From Ligula intestinalis (taxonomy: Eukaryota; Platyhelminthes; Cestoda; Diphyllobothriidea; Diphyllobothriidae): DNA of 64,000 bases. Positions 13,407 to 24,879 of the stretch are shown piece by piece. How positions within the stretch are numbered: position 1 is the first letter of the stretch; every line of letters starts with the position of its first letter. The position numbers were made by a program, and so were the translations under genes. Under the pieces are notes generated by a model. That model searched no databases, was not told the DNA's origin, and saw nothing but the letters and a program-made list of their open reading frames with translations. The stretch covers positions 23,907,064 to 23,971,063 of the forward strand of contig JAYGXS010000004.1 in assembly GCA_036362985.1 (NCBI GenBank), read 5' to 3'.

Positions 13407-13644
13407 TGCCAATGCAAGCGAACATCCGTGTCCCAGGAAGCAATTGAGAAGAAGAAGACTCGATCGCTGTGACAATATGTTTATTCGCCTGACGTTTCGA
13501 TATCCGTCGAGACATATCGAGATATCCGCAGAGACATGAGTAGCATGCTACTCATGTCTCTGATGACGAATCCGCGACGGATATCGAAACGTCAGGCGAA
13601 TAAACATATTGTCACAGCGATCGAATCTTCTTCTTCTTCTTCTC
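13407..13644 (+). mobile_element. Solo palindromic PLE pseudo-LTR nested in the hAT element
   Basis: The 238-bp insert is flanked by a perfect 12-bp direct repeat, ATGATACTCACT (13395-13406 and 13645-13656), which is the target duplication. The insert is an inverted repeat centred near 13546. The left arm carries GACGTTTCGATATCCGTCG and the right arm its inverse, and both arms run into GAAGAAGAAG / CTTCTTCTTC sequence. PLEs are known for pseudo-LTRs that can sit in inverted orientation and carry hammerhead ribozymes. Only the right arm keeps a full ribozyme core. Confidence 0.8.
13554..13600 (+). ncRNA. Hammerhead ribozyme core (type I, PLE-associated)
   Basis: The plus strand has CTGATGA (13560-13566), a hairpin with paired arms GAATCCG / CGGATATC closing on a CGA loop, then GAAAC (13586-13590) and GTC (13591-13593). 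The expected cut is after that GTC. Stem I can form 5 pairs between the bases before CTGATGA (TGTCT) and those after GTC (AGGCG), counting two G-U pairs. Stem III would be only the self-complementary ACGT, as in PLE-type hammerheads thought to act as dimers. One extra base lies between CTGATGA and stem II, so activity is not assured. Confidence 0.7.
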
Positions 13645-14254
13645 ATGATACTCACTACCGAAAAACCCCGGCTTCGCCTTAAGGCCTCCCTGTCCAACGC
13701 CCCCTCCCCTACAAGGGCAGCAGGCTCTAAAACAGCTGCCTTCTGCCAAGAAGTGAGTTAAAAGTAATGCGTCTGCTCGTTCCACCTTTTAGGCGTTGTA
13801 GTGCATAATCCAGGATGGCACAATTACCCTGACACACTCGCGTTCAAGCCCTAGCTGCCTGTTTATACCCCCACCCCCCCCCCCCTTCCCCGACGCGTAC
13901 GCAATCTCAGGGCTGAAACCGCTGCCGGCCGCTGCCGTAAACTCGCTGACCATAAAGCACTTGACCTAAATTCGCTAACCCCCCCTCCTATACTCCCCCC
14001 CAAGGGCAACAGGCGGTAAAACAGTTGATACGGAGTGTAGAATAGGAAGCTCACAAAAGCGATTCCCAAGAGAAACGGACAGGCATGCGAACTATGCTAT
14101 CGGTGAACAAACCTATGATTGTTGACGCCAGCCAATCAAAAAAGGGAGAATGGAACCCCACAGAACCACAATTTCGCTTTTATTAAGTAAATAGACTGTT
14201 AATGTGATTTCTGGTGTTGCATGGATTCGCTGAAGGTTTTATAGTCTGGTCAGT

Positions 14255-15781
14255 AGTTGGCGAAATCAAGCTTCATGCAAGCGTTGAGACTTTCATCCGT
14301 TAGACGTGATCGTATTGTGGACTTGATGTATCTAAGATTTGAGAATGACTGCTCACATGCATACGTAGATCCAAATAGGGTCAATACAGCAATACTCACA
14401 CGCTGCAATATGTGTTATGTGACCGGAAGCGTGTCCCAAGTTTTGATTATAAGCGGGTCTTCGGGTTGGAGTTTTTTAATTTCTGTCCACATTTGCTTGC
14501 TTGTCAGCTCCGCTTTATGTCGTGCGATGCTTTCCAAATCTTAATTGAGTAACTTGAAATTATTCACCCACATCTATGAGGCCAACTCTTCTTCGAAATC
14601 TCTAACGGAGAGACCAGGAATATAACGTAGGTCAGCTGTGATAAGTGAACACTCGGTTGGATGGGTGATGAACTTAAAAATACGAGTGTGCTCTCGAAAT
14701 TCTCTAAAGCGTGCTTTGAACGACTGAAGGAGACTGGATGTAGCGCCAACTAGCTGGTGGACATCAAAGTGTTGAGTGGATTCACTTACTGTGCATGCAT
14801 CATTATATCGTCTTAAATTTTCAAAATGTAGTAATCGATCTGTTTTAAGATCCATGATAAAGAGCTCAAGTTTGTTTTCACAAGCAAACACGGATTGTTG
14901 AAGGGATAACACCGTATTTCCATTGCCTTGCAATTTAACTTTGAGTTGATTCAGATATTTGGTCATATCCACGAGAAAGTAAAATATGAGGAGCCACTCA
15001 GTTTTAGCTAGCTCAGGATGCTCAATGCCCTTCATTTGAAGGAACGTCCAGATTTCGTTCAGGCAAGCTGCAAAACGGGTAAGCACCTTCCCTTTTGACA
15101 ACCAACGTACCTTGCTGTACAAAATCATGAAAGACTTGAATAAATCCTCACCTCTTGTTGATCCTTTTATCGGCAGAACCGCAAGACTATCTTCGTGCAG
15201 TGTATCATCAGTAGCATATCTTGCAATCACACTGAACTGCGCCAACTGGCTAACGTCTGTTGACTAATCAAAAGCCAGGGAAAAGAACGGCGCTGCAATT
15301 ATGCCTTTCACTTGCGTTTCCTCCACGTGGGTTGCCATCATGATGGTACGCTCATGAAAAGTTTTTGCCGACAAAGGCATGTTTTGTAGCCTTTAATTAT
15401 GTTGTCTTTTTTTGGAAGATCATCAACAAGTTTATTGGCTGCATCCATCATGAACTCGCCATCTGTGAATGGTTTTCCATTCCTAACTATTGATAAAGAT
15501 TCAGCAAAGTTCGCGGAGTAATTGTCACCTTGCTGGGTCCATACGTGAAGTTGCTTCTGGCTCTTGGCATGCTTTCTTTCGGCAATCTCCCGCAGAGTAT
15601 GTTGATGCAAACATATCATGGTGTGTGTTGAAATGCGCTTTAAATGCGATGGTTTCATCGATGTTATCTTGTCATTGCAAATTAGACACAACGCATAATC
15701 TGCTCTCTGCACAAAGGCGAATTCTTCGGCCCATTCGTCCTGAAATGTACGATACTCTTCATATTGTTTTCGGTACGCCAT
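14255..15781 (-). pseudogene. hAT transposase pseudogene (BED finger, internal deletion, hATC end)
   Basis: The protein is of the type related to vertebrate FAM200 / GTF2IRD2-like hAT-derived proteins. The start is the ATG at 15781 (MAYRKQYEEY). A BED-type zinc finger follows (CLIC, then LKR), but the HFNTHH block continues in another frame, so one base was lost near 15640. The next stretch (GDNYSANFAESLSIVRNGKPF) is intact to about 15400, where another frame change occurs. A frame from 15245 reads AQFSVIARYATDD through DLFKSFM, then jumps directly to KVRWLSKGKVL; related transposases have roughly 100 residues between these blocks, so the catalytic middle is deleted. The C-terminal dimerisation region (TYACEQSFSNLRYIKS) reads at about 14257-14580 with further stops. 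It cannot make a working transposase. Confidence 0.85.
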
Positions 15782-15835
15782 ACTCTTTGTGGCAGAGGAT
15801 AACTTTGGGCAAATGAGAGAGAATGTGTCGTTCAA

Positions 15836-16552
15836 AGATGTGCGATCCTTCTGGCGAAAGAAAGCAGTCAGATGTTAGGACCGATGTATTAGTCCACAAG
15901 GCAAGTGTTCACGAATGGACGGTTTGCTCCGTCTCGGGGACATAAACACGAGGCAATATGTGTAACAAAGCCGGCCGGCCTATGCGCGTAAGATAGCCTT
16001 GTCTGCCAGCGTGACCTTGACCAAGCTGCGGTCAAGTCTACGGGCTGTCGTGCTTTAGTAGAGCTTGTGGCGGTACGGCATTGGAAGCGGACGGTGACAA
16101 TGCGTACCCTCCCCCCACTTTCGTTTTCCAAAACCCGCTGTGTTGCCACAACCAACTGTTCTAATGCTATCTTGCACTGACTTCCCCGCCCCCGAGGCTT
16201 GACCTCGCAGCTGCGTCTGGGAGGCCGGTAACATTTGCGCGAGCGTCCCCTTTCCTTCGGTTTTCTCGCGGCCCCGAGATCGCCGTCCTGGTGACCGTAG
16301 TTTATTCTGTCACGCACACACCCGAGCATACACGGGCGTCCAAATACCTTAGGGTCATTTAAATAGTCCACCCATCGGCCTCTGTAGGCGACATCCCCTC
16401 GGGCGCTTGCAAGACACCAATAACAGAACAATTGAAGCTGCTCCGCACTCCTACTGAATCAGCTGTTACCAATGTCTCAAGCTCTCTAAAGTCTGGTTGG
16501 GTGCAATCAACACTAGCCCTGGCTTCGCCAGTGGCCACTGCCACCTGGCACT
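15836..16552. other. GC-rich segment inside the hAT element, probably LINE 5' leader
   Basis: This segment is clearly GC-richer than the hAT flanks and joins directly onto the LINE 5' fragment at 16553. A plausible reading is that it is the long 5' untranslated leader of that LINE copy, absent from the copy at 60.9 kb. Open minus-strand frames (up to 180 codons at 15889-16431) show no recognised domain. Confidence 0.35.
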
Positions 16553-16733
16553 GAGAACCACAGCAGACGCGTCTTCGACCGCGTTCCCACCCGCCCTCAC
16601 GACGGCCAAGGTCTGCTACACCAAACCTCCCTACGATGGATCTATCTCCCTTCTTCTACATCTCTGTTTTTGACGATGGAGCAGCCCCTCCCAACCACAC
16701 TGCTCCGACTTTCGCTCCTCGCCAACCCGGCCG
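16553..16733 (+). mobile_element. 5' fragment of the Jockey-type LINE family
   Basis: It matches 60909-61086 over about 180 bases, with shared words such as CCCACCCGCCCTC, GGCCAAGGTCTGCTACACC and CACACTGCTCCGACT against CACGCTGCTCCGACT. Homology stops at CTCGCC/CTTGCC, just before the 2A-like and zinc-finger codons of the longer copy. No endonuclease or RT sequence follows; 16734-16950 is unassigned before the hAT right end. Confidence 0.75.
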
Positions 16734-17032
16734 TGCTCCTGATCCAACAAGGGCTACTAGCCAACCAGCCACCTGGGACTGCAATTTGGAGTTCTGTTCA
16801 TCATAAATCACTCCTTCTGATGACTTGTGTCCTTTAACTTTAAACCCGGGATTTGGCCCGATGATTGTAGTGATCCAAGTACAATCCACTACTTAGACCC
16901 CTAAAGAGTAACCAAAATCATAAAATCTTAAGTTTCTGAAAGAGCCATACGCGATCATCAAAAGAGCCATGTATGGCTTGCGAGCCATGGGTCACCGACC
17001 CCTGGTTTAGACCATTAAATATCATTCTTGTC

Positions 17033-17223
17033 GTGACGATCATAATAATGATGATAATCCTCCTCCTCCTCCTCCTCCTCAGCATCATCATCATCATCGT
17101 CATCATCATCATCATCATCGTCATCATCATCATCATCACCATCAGCAGCAGCAGCAGTGGCAGCTGCAACAGCTGTAGCACCATCGGCGCTTTCATATTA
17201 TTATTATTATTATTATAATTATT
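17033..17223. repeat. Trinucleotide microsatellite (ATC / TCC / GCA / TTA)
   Basis: It consists of consecutive runs: CTCCTC units, long CATCAT runs with CGT interruptions, CAGCAG units, then TTATTA units near 17196-17220. It starts just outside the right target duplication of the hAT element. Open frames through it on both strands are repeat artefacts. Confidence 0.9.
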
Positions 17224-18564
17224 GCACAGTTACTACTTCTATTTTCTAAGATCCTTCTTTTCGCTCATAGTAACATGTTTTCTGCTGTAGGAAAACCTTT
17301 ATATGCAGTCTTAAGTCGCAGCAGCCAGCTAAAAAGACCGATGCAAAAGGAATTTGTCGGTTGCGTGCTTTTCGAAATCCCCTCCCCTCTGACCAGATAT
17401 ATGACTATGTGAACGTGACTAACCACATAATTTTACCCGTAGATCAGAGGAATCCAGGTCAACAGACCGAAGGAATCCAACCTCTGACTGGATGACTGGA
17501 CTTGGTTCGCGGACTAGAACCTGTCGATCCCTCTCCCCACTTGGTGTTACTTGCCCTTTCATCCTTCGCGGTCGTAGTTAGCGCCCTTTAAAGGGGTTCT
17601 GGTTAGGGTGCTTGAGAAAATACGGCAGTCGGAGAGATAAGTGCATGCAAATGGGGTTAGCCCAGCCCAAAAATTACTTTCCCCTCCACGTACACTTTTT
17701 CGCAGCTCAGCTTCTGTACGATGCCAGCGCATTAGCTACAGCTGAAGATGAAGGGAAGGAGGAAACCTATGTGAATACGAATGCGCCTCGCTGACTGAGC
17801 GGAGCCTGCCAATGTTTCCGGCGCTTTCGGTGGGGGCGGGGGGGGGAAAGGTGGTCGGTTCGCAAAGAATGCGGTTCTGACCAGTGGCTGGCCGGTGGCT
17901 GCACTTTCTGCGCTATTCATGGCCCAAACAGCGCGGGACAGTGGAAGCTGGAAGTTCCTACTACTGAATTTAAAAATTAGGAGAAACCTTCGCTTTGGCT
18001 CTAACTCACCCGCAGGTCACGGTTGTTTCTTGCTATCTAGCGCAAAAACGATATTTCCCTGTCGACCACCGAACGTCTTGGCGTTTTATTTTCAAAAAAG
18101 AAGAGTAATTTAAAGGATATGTAAGTATGTTTGGCGGTGGAGCCAGGAGAACGCAGTGGGTGGTCGTTGCGTGTCCACGTCCAGTTTTAAGTTCCATTCG
18201 TGTACATGTAACCTCGTCGGACGTCGTTTTCAGTAGAAAGTGGCGAGTTTGCAGAGGAAAGAAATCACTCCCTGTTTAATGCACCAAATAAATTGGCCGA
18301 ATAAACCTATTTTACAAATCATGTTTTCCTAAAACCGGGATCACAAATAATGGCTCGCAGGTCTCAACATGTGTTCTGTATACTACGCTCATATCCTGCG
18401 CACAGTTGACGCTTGAATTCGACGTCGTTATGGACCAATTATAGGGTCTGAGCCCTTTGGAGTCATAAATATAACACCTTAAGAGGGAACGGGGGTTGCC
18501 AAAGAAAGATCTCCAACTAGTAAAGAACCGAAAACGAACACCGACCACAGGCGCAGTATATATA
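17224..18564. other. Non-coding region
   Basis: No gene or repeat was recognised. A short G-run with the complement of a proline-like frame occurs near 17830-17845. Several open frames of about 60-90 codons lack coding character. Confidence 0.4.
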
Positions 18565-19080
18565 CAGTAGTCACAGGTTATTAAGCCCACGGTTAATAGG
18601 CCCAGCCGCGTATTAAACCCAAATCAGCTTGGGACGGAATTTTACACAGTAAAATCCGCCGGCTAATAAGCCTAGTCGCCAGCTACTAAGCCCAGTTTGC
18701 CAGATGTGGGCTGCACTCTACACTCTGCGACGCGGTCTACAGACATCAGATTTCACAAAATTCGACGACTTCTGGTGCCTGGAGAAGGACATCAAAGGGC
18801 ACTTGTGAGTGAAGTTTCCTCCAAAACAACTGACACTAGACCGCTTTTTTAAACGTGTTGCAAATCATTTTTTGTTTCTTTTATTACGTAAAATACAGAC
18901 AAACAGCATTCTTTTCTTGTACATAAACAAGCTCTACACATAATACAATACGTATGCAATGAATAGTCCCTATCCTGCGATTGCTAATCAAGAACTAGGA
19001 CTCTCCGGTTAGTGCGCCCGCCGCTTATCAAGCCCAATTTGGTCTGGGCCCGAGGTGGGCTTAATAACCGGCGACTACCG
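18565..19080. mobile_element. TA-flanked MITE, copy 1 (516 bp)
   Basis: The ends are CAGTAGTCACAGGTTATTAA and the inverse of TAGTCGCCGGTTATTAAG, flanked by TA (within TATATA on both sides). The ends contain repeated TTAAGCCCA / TGGGCTTAA words. There is no coding capacity. TA target and CAGTRG-type ends suggest mobilisation by a Tc1/mariner/pogo-like transposase (inference). It is the same family as 42942-43041 and 57025-57531. Confidence 0.85.
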
Positions 19081-20160
19081 TATATACTCATATGCTGGTT
19101 GACCATACTGGATAAACTAATAGTTTGTTTTGTTATGTGACGCATACCTTTTTTTGCGAAAAAATCATCGACACTGTTTCCACGCCCGTCTCACAAGAAA
19201 TGAGAATAAGAAACGCCTGTAATAGGTATGTGTCTTTGTGACAAATTGGAGGAAAATTAGCCTTAGAATTGTAATTAGTGTTAGAGATAAGACATAGGGA
19301 AATTAGCATAAGGCCACTTGTATTATATGAGAGGCAGAATCCCTATTCACGTATCCTGTCCGAAACGAGTTGCTGTCACAAACCAAGGTTATGCAACCCC
19401 CCCTAACAATAAGAGGCACGCATATGAATTGTTGGAATTTCCACCGCGAAAACGGCAGTATCACAACATGCCGAATTGAGGTGACCAGGTTTCGTTTTCA
19501 AATGAGTGCTGTAGACTACTTATTAGTTAATTTCCAATACTCCCTGAAGAATTAGCATGCAGTCTTCGGTTTCAAGATGGGGGTAATTAGTGATCAAGTA
19601 TCATAAGATGTTGTCTTGAGGCAAGTTTGAGTTCATGATAAAGGTAAGCCGCCTTTTAAAATTTTTCTGATCGATGACTGCGTCAGTAAACGGGAAGTGA
19701 CTCTAATGAAATTTTTTCTCTTCATCAAAGTTAACAAGCCTCATTTTTTCCAGAAAGAACAGGAAAAAAGGATCCTCAGGGAAGGAGGACTAAAACTTTC
19801 ACGTTTGTCCATTCTGCTCTCCAGAATCTTAGCTTAAGAATATTTGAAGTTTTTGGACAAATTGCCGACTTCTTTAACGATGATTCAGTGGCATAGTCCA
19901 GGCAGCTCTGTGGTCGGCTTCATCTCCCACCAGATAAATTTTGTATTTCCTGACTATTTCTACAGTCATCCACAATGATAGTATTTCTCTCCGCCTTAAC
20001 AGCAACTTATTGGACATATCATGATGAAGATTACAAACCAGAAGTTGATCGGTTTTCGGTCGGTGCAGGACGATACCGAACACATGGTCAACTTGTAGTG
20101 TGCACTACAATAAATAATGTAGTAGTGCCAGCGGAAAAGGCTACGGTCAATAAAGACTAA
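19081..20160. other. Non-coding region
   Basis: No exon or recognised repeat. A TTAG-biased stretch lies at about 19255-19330. Confidence 0.4.
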
Positions 20161-20562
20161 GTTAGGCGGTGTTTCTGGCCGCACTGGGGAAAACGGCTTA
20201 CGCCCGATTCCTGCTCGGTCATCTCGGCGTTTTCTTGTGACCGGTTCAAGCGGGGAGAGGAAGATGACTGCTCGTCTACGTTTACTATACCTGACTACAT
20301 TCACCTCCCTGCTCTTGGGCATATGGTGGACATAGTCGAATTATATGGACGAACTGTGTGTGTTAGTTTGACCATCGCCAGTGAAGATGTCCACCATTTA
20401 CTCAAGAGCAGAGACGGTGACTGTGGTCAGGTATAGTGATAGCAGGTGCGCCGCTACCTACCCCACTCTTACCCTCTCAACTGTGTTTAAACGGCGACAA
20501 GACAAGTCGAGATGACCGCACAGAGAAAGGGCGCAGGCCGCAGCCGTAAACACCGCCTAAAC
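20161..20562. repeat. Foldback (long inverted repeat) element
   Basis: Arms of about 177 bases (20161-20337 and 20385-20562) are imperfect inverses around a 47-base spacer. Paired words include TTAGGCGGTGTTT / AAACACCGCCTAA, GGTCATCTCG / CGAGATGACC, CTATACCTGAC / GTCAGGTATAG and ATGGTGGACAT / ATGTCCACCAT. No target duplication could be assigned. Confidence 0.7.
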
Positions 20563-20739
20563 TCAGTATATAGTGACAGTAGACTTTGCGCCGGTACTAC
20601 TGCACTGTCTACTCTCACTCACCTATAGTAGGCCTCTAGCCTGATTCTAAGAAGCCAGCCCTCGTTCTGCTAAACAACCACTACTGCTATTTCTAATGTT
20701 ACTGCTAGGGTGCATCTGAGTAATATTGACGCTGGTTAA

Positions 20740-21850
20740 CGTCAGCGCAGAGTTCATATCCCCTCAAACCTAACAAGAAGTGTAGTATTACTGGCGCTGG
20801 CACTGGAGCCACCACTTGTCAGCGTTGACGCTGAATTGATCTGAATAAGGAAGGTGAATCTGGGTTTAACTGCTTCGGGGAAGTACAGGCTTGGGGGCCT
20901 GAGCAAAGCTGTGCTTGCCTTGGCTTCCGCACTCTCAGCTCGATCCCTCGAGCTGTACGGAATAAGACGCTGTTGCCATAGGTGCTTGCATATGATATAA
21001 GTGCTAATTCTAGAAAGTATACTTAATGAGGCTAGTAGATAGTATACTATATGTACTGCCTGTGTATCATCTATTTAGGGAGACGCACCCAGTATGCACT
21101 CCCCTGTCTGTATGAGGTAGAAGTGATTAGCATTTGGATAATAATAGAGCTGGGTGTCCTGAGCAAAGATGCATACGCCTTGGTTTCCACACTTTCAACT
21201 TGATCCATCGAACTGTACGGATTAAGAAGCTGCTGCTATAGGTACGTGCCTATGCCAGGAGTACTAGAGCCAGCACGGGGTTCATGTCCCCTCAATCTCG
21301 ACAAAAAGTGTCGCTAGCACTGATGCCGCCATTTGTCAACGGCAATGCAAGCTGAGCCAACGCTAGGGCTTATATGCCTTTGCTCTCAGTAGGAATGTGA
21401 GTCTGGGTTTAACTGAGCCTGAGCAAGCTCTGCTTGACTTGGTTTCCGCACTCTTATCTCAAGGAAAGTAGTTCCGCTGGTTGGAGTTTGGTCTGGGGCC
21501 GTGTTCCCTTGATCTCTAGTGTACTACTTTTGAAAGTGTTATTCTAGGGGGCTAATTGTAGTAACCATACTTGCTAAGACCCGTAGGTGGTAGACTACCA
21601 TGCGGCCTGTGCATACATGTGAGACATTTTAGTTAAGTGTGCATTTATTAGGGGGTATTAGTCAACTAAAGTTTTGGAAAAGGTTTATGCAACAAGAGCT
21701 GCGGATCTGTCATGCATTCAGGTGGTAACAAAGTGGCATGCGCCACTTGTCAGGATACTTCTGTAAGAAGTGCTGTGCCTAGGCTAAAGTGCTGGTTCTA
21801 GCAATAATACTTGCTAGAGCCTGTACATGCATGTAGAAATTATGGAATTT
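20740..21850. repeat. Diverged tandem array with about 260-bp spacing
   Basis: A block beginning CCTGAGCAAAG and running through CCTTGG, TTCCGCACTCTCA and CTGTACGGA recurs near 20896, 21156 and 21416, about 260 bases apart. Other blocks (GTTCATATCCCCTCAA / GTTCATGTCCCCTCAA, and GAATCTGGGTTTAACTG / GAGTCTGGGTTTAACTG) recur with a longer spacing, so the array is mosaic. No coding content. Confidence 0.6.
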
Positions 21851-24800
21851 TAGTAACAGTAGGGTTAAAGAATGTGTATTTGATGATAGTTTAATATTTG
21901 CCACCGATGCGCGCTCAAATTTCTGACTTTTGCAACATCCACAGTATCTAGTTTTAGCTGAGAAGTTGCGGAGCACCGTCCGTCTAGTTGGAAGCAAGAT
22001 TCTCCAGCAGTCCACTATAAATGGAAGCTTGGCAACTTCCCTTATCAGCACTAATGGTTAAGAAATATGACGTTCATCCCTTTTTATACCAATTCAGCAT
22101 AAAAGGTGGGAATATGAGTTTATCAGCTGAGGTGCTTCTGTCTCATACGGCAGGTAAGGTTTTTAACTAGCTTCGCATTGTTACTGCTAGGACTCTTGCT
22201 TCTACTGCTAGTTCTTTATTTTGATAGTACTAGTAGCGGCAGTGTTATTTCTATTTAACTGATAGTGGGATAGTGCAAGTACCTCTTAAAGTAGAATTGA
22301 TGAGTACAGTAAGGAGAGAGCACACTAAAAGTATTAATCTAAAGGACAGCAGTACCTAATTACAGTATCAGGTAGGTACAGTAGGACAGTATAAATCAAA
22401 TGCAACAGGAATAGGAAAATTTCAGTGATGCTGGTAGTATTAATGTTAGTGGTGAAACCAGCAAATCAGCGCTCTCCATGCGTACTGCCCTTTCAACTCT
22501 ATCCACCAGGCTGTCATCTTATTGGCTGACGAAATTTATTAAGAAATAGCTCAAGATTTACCATGTCTAGGCTAAATTTTGCATTGTCTAACTCCCTCTT
22601 GAGGACACAGGAGAGGTCTTCTATGTAATAGGAGAGAAATCTGATCTCTAGTTACCTAAGTTGCTGTATGCTATTATGTCGTAACAAGTGGCTACCGTAG
22701 CCTTTCTAGGTTATCTAGATCTAGCTCAGATTTTTAGAGATAACCATCTTTGTAGAAATGTGCTCTACAAGTTCGGCACTAGAGGGCAACAGTATGACAG
22801 TACATTGCTGCAGTAAAAGCGCATTTATTGTGATGTTGAAGATATTAGTGATTATAGTTCGTTCAGTCCAAAGGAAACTGTTACCATATTTGATCCAAAG
22901 AGCATTGAATCATACACGTTGGGAGTCGGCTCCAGATAGGAATAACACTGGGGACGGTCTGCCTAATACCTCAACAGGATTCGGCGACTGAGCTAAGTGC
23001 CGAGAGTACTGATTATCTGACATGGAATCTAGGGGTTTTGTCTGTCCGGGCCATAGGAGAGTCATCTCTTGTGGTCACTGGGTGTAGCGTTCGGTGGACA
23101 GCGCCCACCTAGTACTACTGAATGTATAAGATCGGGACCTAGTATGCATCCGCAACCTTTATCAACCTTTATGGTCCAACTAACACTCCAATGAATCACA
23201 TATTTGATCATTCAACTTCGGTGTAAGAGGATTTTGCAAAGTAAAAGAGGCATCTAGCAACAAAATTAGGCGGAACACACTTTGATTTGGACCTCATACG
23301 CCTGCATGAGATTGGCTTAAAGGACGAAGCTGTAAGCTCCTTGTGCTTAGCGACTCCCCTTTCGGAAGCCTTCGAAATTCAATCGAGAAAAACAGAAAAT
23401 TAACCTATAAAAGGAGAATGTGGCGACAGTCCCTATTCACCAGTCCCATATTTTTGAAGCGGTTAAAATATAAATATTTTGTCCAATAGATCAGCAGTGC
23501 GTAAGCAATATAAAGGTTCAGATATGCAAATACCCAAGCATACAATGAAGTGGCTAGATATTTTGAAATCAAATTCTAAGTTTCAAAGCGTGCGCATCGC
23601 TGTCCCGAACCCATTATCCGTATCGCCCAGGACCTTAAGTCTTTAAAATGTCATTTCAATCGGCAAACTAGCCCAGACATCTTCATGCTATGGAAGAGAG
23701 GTAAATGTTTTGAAAATAAGAACAGTCGACCAAAAACCATTGAGAAACAGAATTGTGCAGACGCAAGCAATTTATCAAGAATTTCGGCAAAACCGGGTAG
23801 AGTTTCGGTTTTCGGTCAAAATTTCCATCAGCATAGTTACTACTGCCACTGCATCCCCAGGATTTAAGAGGAACGGTTGGGAGACCACGTCGTGACCCGG
23901 CGTCAACCCTCAGCCTCCGTTGAGGGACGGACTGCGGGAGGTGACCTGATGGCTTTCACTGCGCTCCTTCCATCTCGCCCAAGGTGCTATCTAGGGTCAG
24001 ATGGGAGAGGGGGCGTGGTGAAGGCTGGGAGATGGCGGGGGGTAGTGACTGTCACAGTAACTATCCCACGCCAGCCATCGGAACATGAACAAGTGACCTT
24101 AGCTTCGACAACTGTTCATTGGCGCCATTCCCGTCATGTACGGCGAGACGCGGCATCCGTGTCACACGTTGCTGAAGGATATATGTTTATAAAGGCCCTT
24201 TTGACAAGTGGACGGTCTCTGCATATCCCTGTAGTTATCAGTGGTGGATTAGCTATGGCAAGGCAGTCTGAATAGAATTCAGTGTCATGACGACTGAATG
24301 ACACTGAAAGGTGACACATTCGCGTACCCCGTACCCTGTTAATATTTAAAGTAACATTATCACACCTGATGAAAATGTATCGAAGTCTTTTATTCTATAC
24401 ATACGTGTTGAGTTCCTCCTTAAGTCCGCGAAAACTGTGCTGCTAGATTAAGTACTATGAAATATAAATTAATGTGTTACGCAAAATGAATGTTTCACTA
24501 AAACTTAGTTCATTGTTTCAGAAATCTTGTATGTAAATATGTGAAGGCGACTTCATTCGGCAAGGTGCACAGTAAATTCTTACAAAACAATACATTTCCC
24601 TTTCGACCAAAAATGGGTATTATATCTGGCCTGAGCACAGTTAGTCGCAGAGGAATTGTCGCGTTATCTTCAAAAGTTGCCAATAAACAAGCACAAGTAT
24701 AAAAAGAACCGACAGATTAACCAATGTAGTATTCTCTATTCGATCATCAGTACGTTTCTACTAGTATAAGAAATGAATTATTTTACTTTTTTCTCTAAAG

Positions 24801-24879
24801 CACCAATCTTAAGCTACTGCGTACTTTCAGTTATGTTCCTTCTTTTAGGTAGGGCTATTTCAAAAGTTTCCGTATTTAT
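21851..24879. other. Non-coding region
   Basis: The first part (to about 22450) is rich in CTACTG / TAGTAC words and looks like a decayed continuation of the tandem array. A GC-richer island at 23880-24300 has a 132-codon plus-strand frame without recognised domain. No splice-supported exon was found. Confidence 0.4.

Larger units (their letters stand above)
13240..17004 (-). mobile_element. hAT-family DNA transposon, complete ends, dead transposase
   Basis: Both ends are visible. The left end is CAGGGGTCGGCAACC and the right end is its imperfect inverse, GGTCACCGACCCCTG. They are flanked by an 8-bp duplication differing at one base (GTTTAGGC at 13232-13239, GTTTAGAC at 17005-17012). An 8-bp duplication and CAGGGGTCGGC-type ends are hallmarks of hAT elements. 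Inside, on the minus strand, is a broken transposase (14255-15781). The element holds at least two later insertions: a palindromic PLE end (13407-13644) and a LINE 5' fragment (16553-16733). Confidence 0.88.

Noticed and set aside
15889..16544. 180-codon minus-strand frame as a second hAT gene
   Set aside because: Arg/Cys-rich composition from GC-rich DNA, no domain, and it probably lies on the antisense strand of a LINE leader.
16918..17218. Two opposite-strand open frames made of Met, Ile and Leu runs
   Set aside because: They are translations of the ATC/TTA microsatellite.
20740..21850. CRISPR array
   Set aside because: Units are about 260 bp, diverged and without short identical repeats separated by unique spacers; the organism is eukaryotic.
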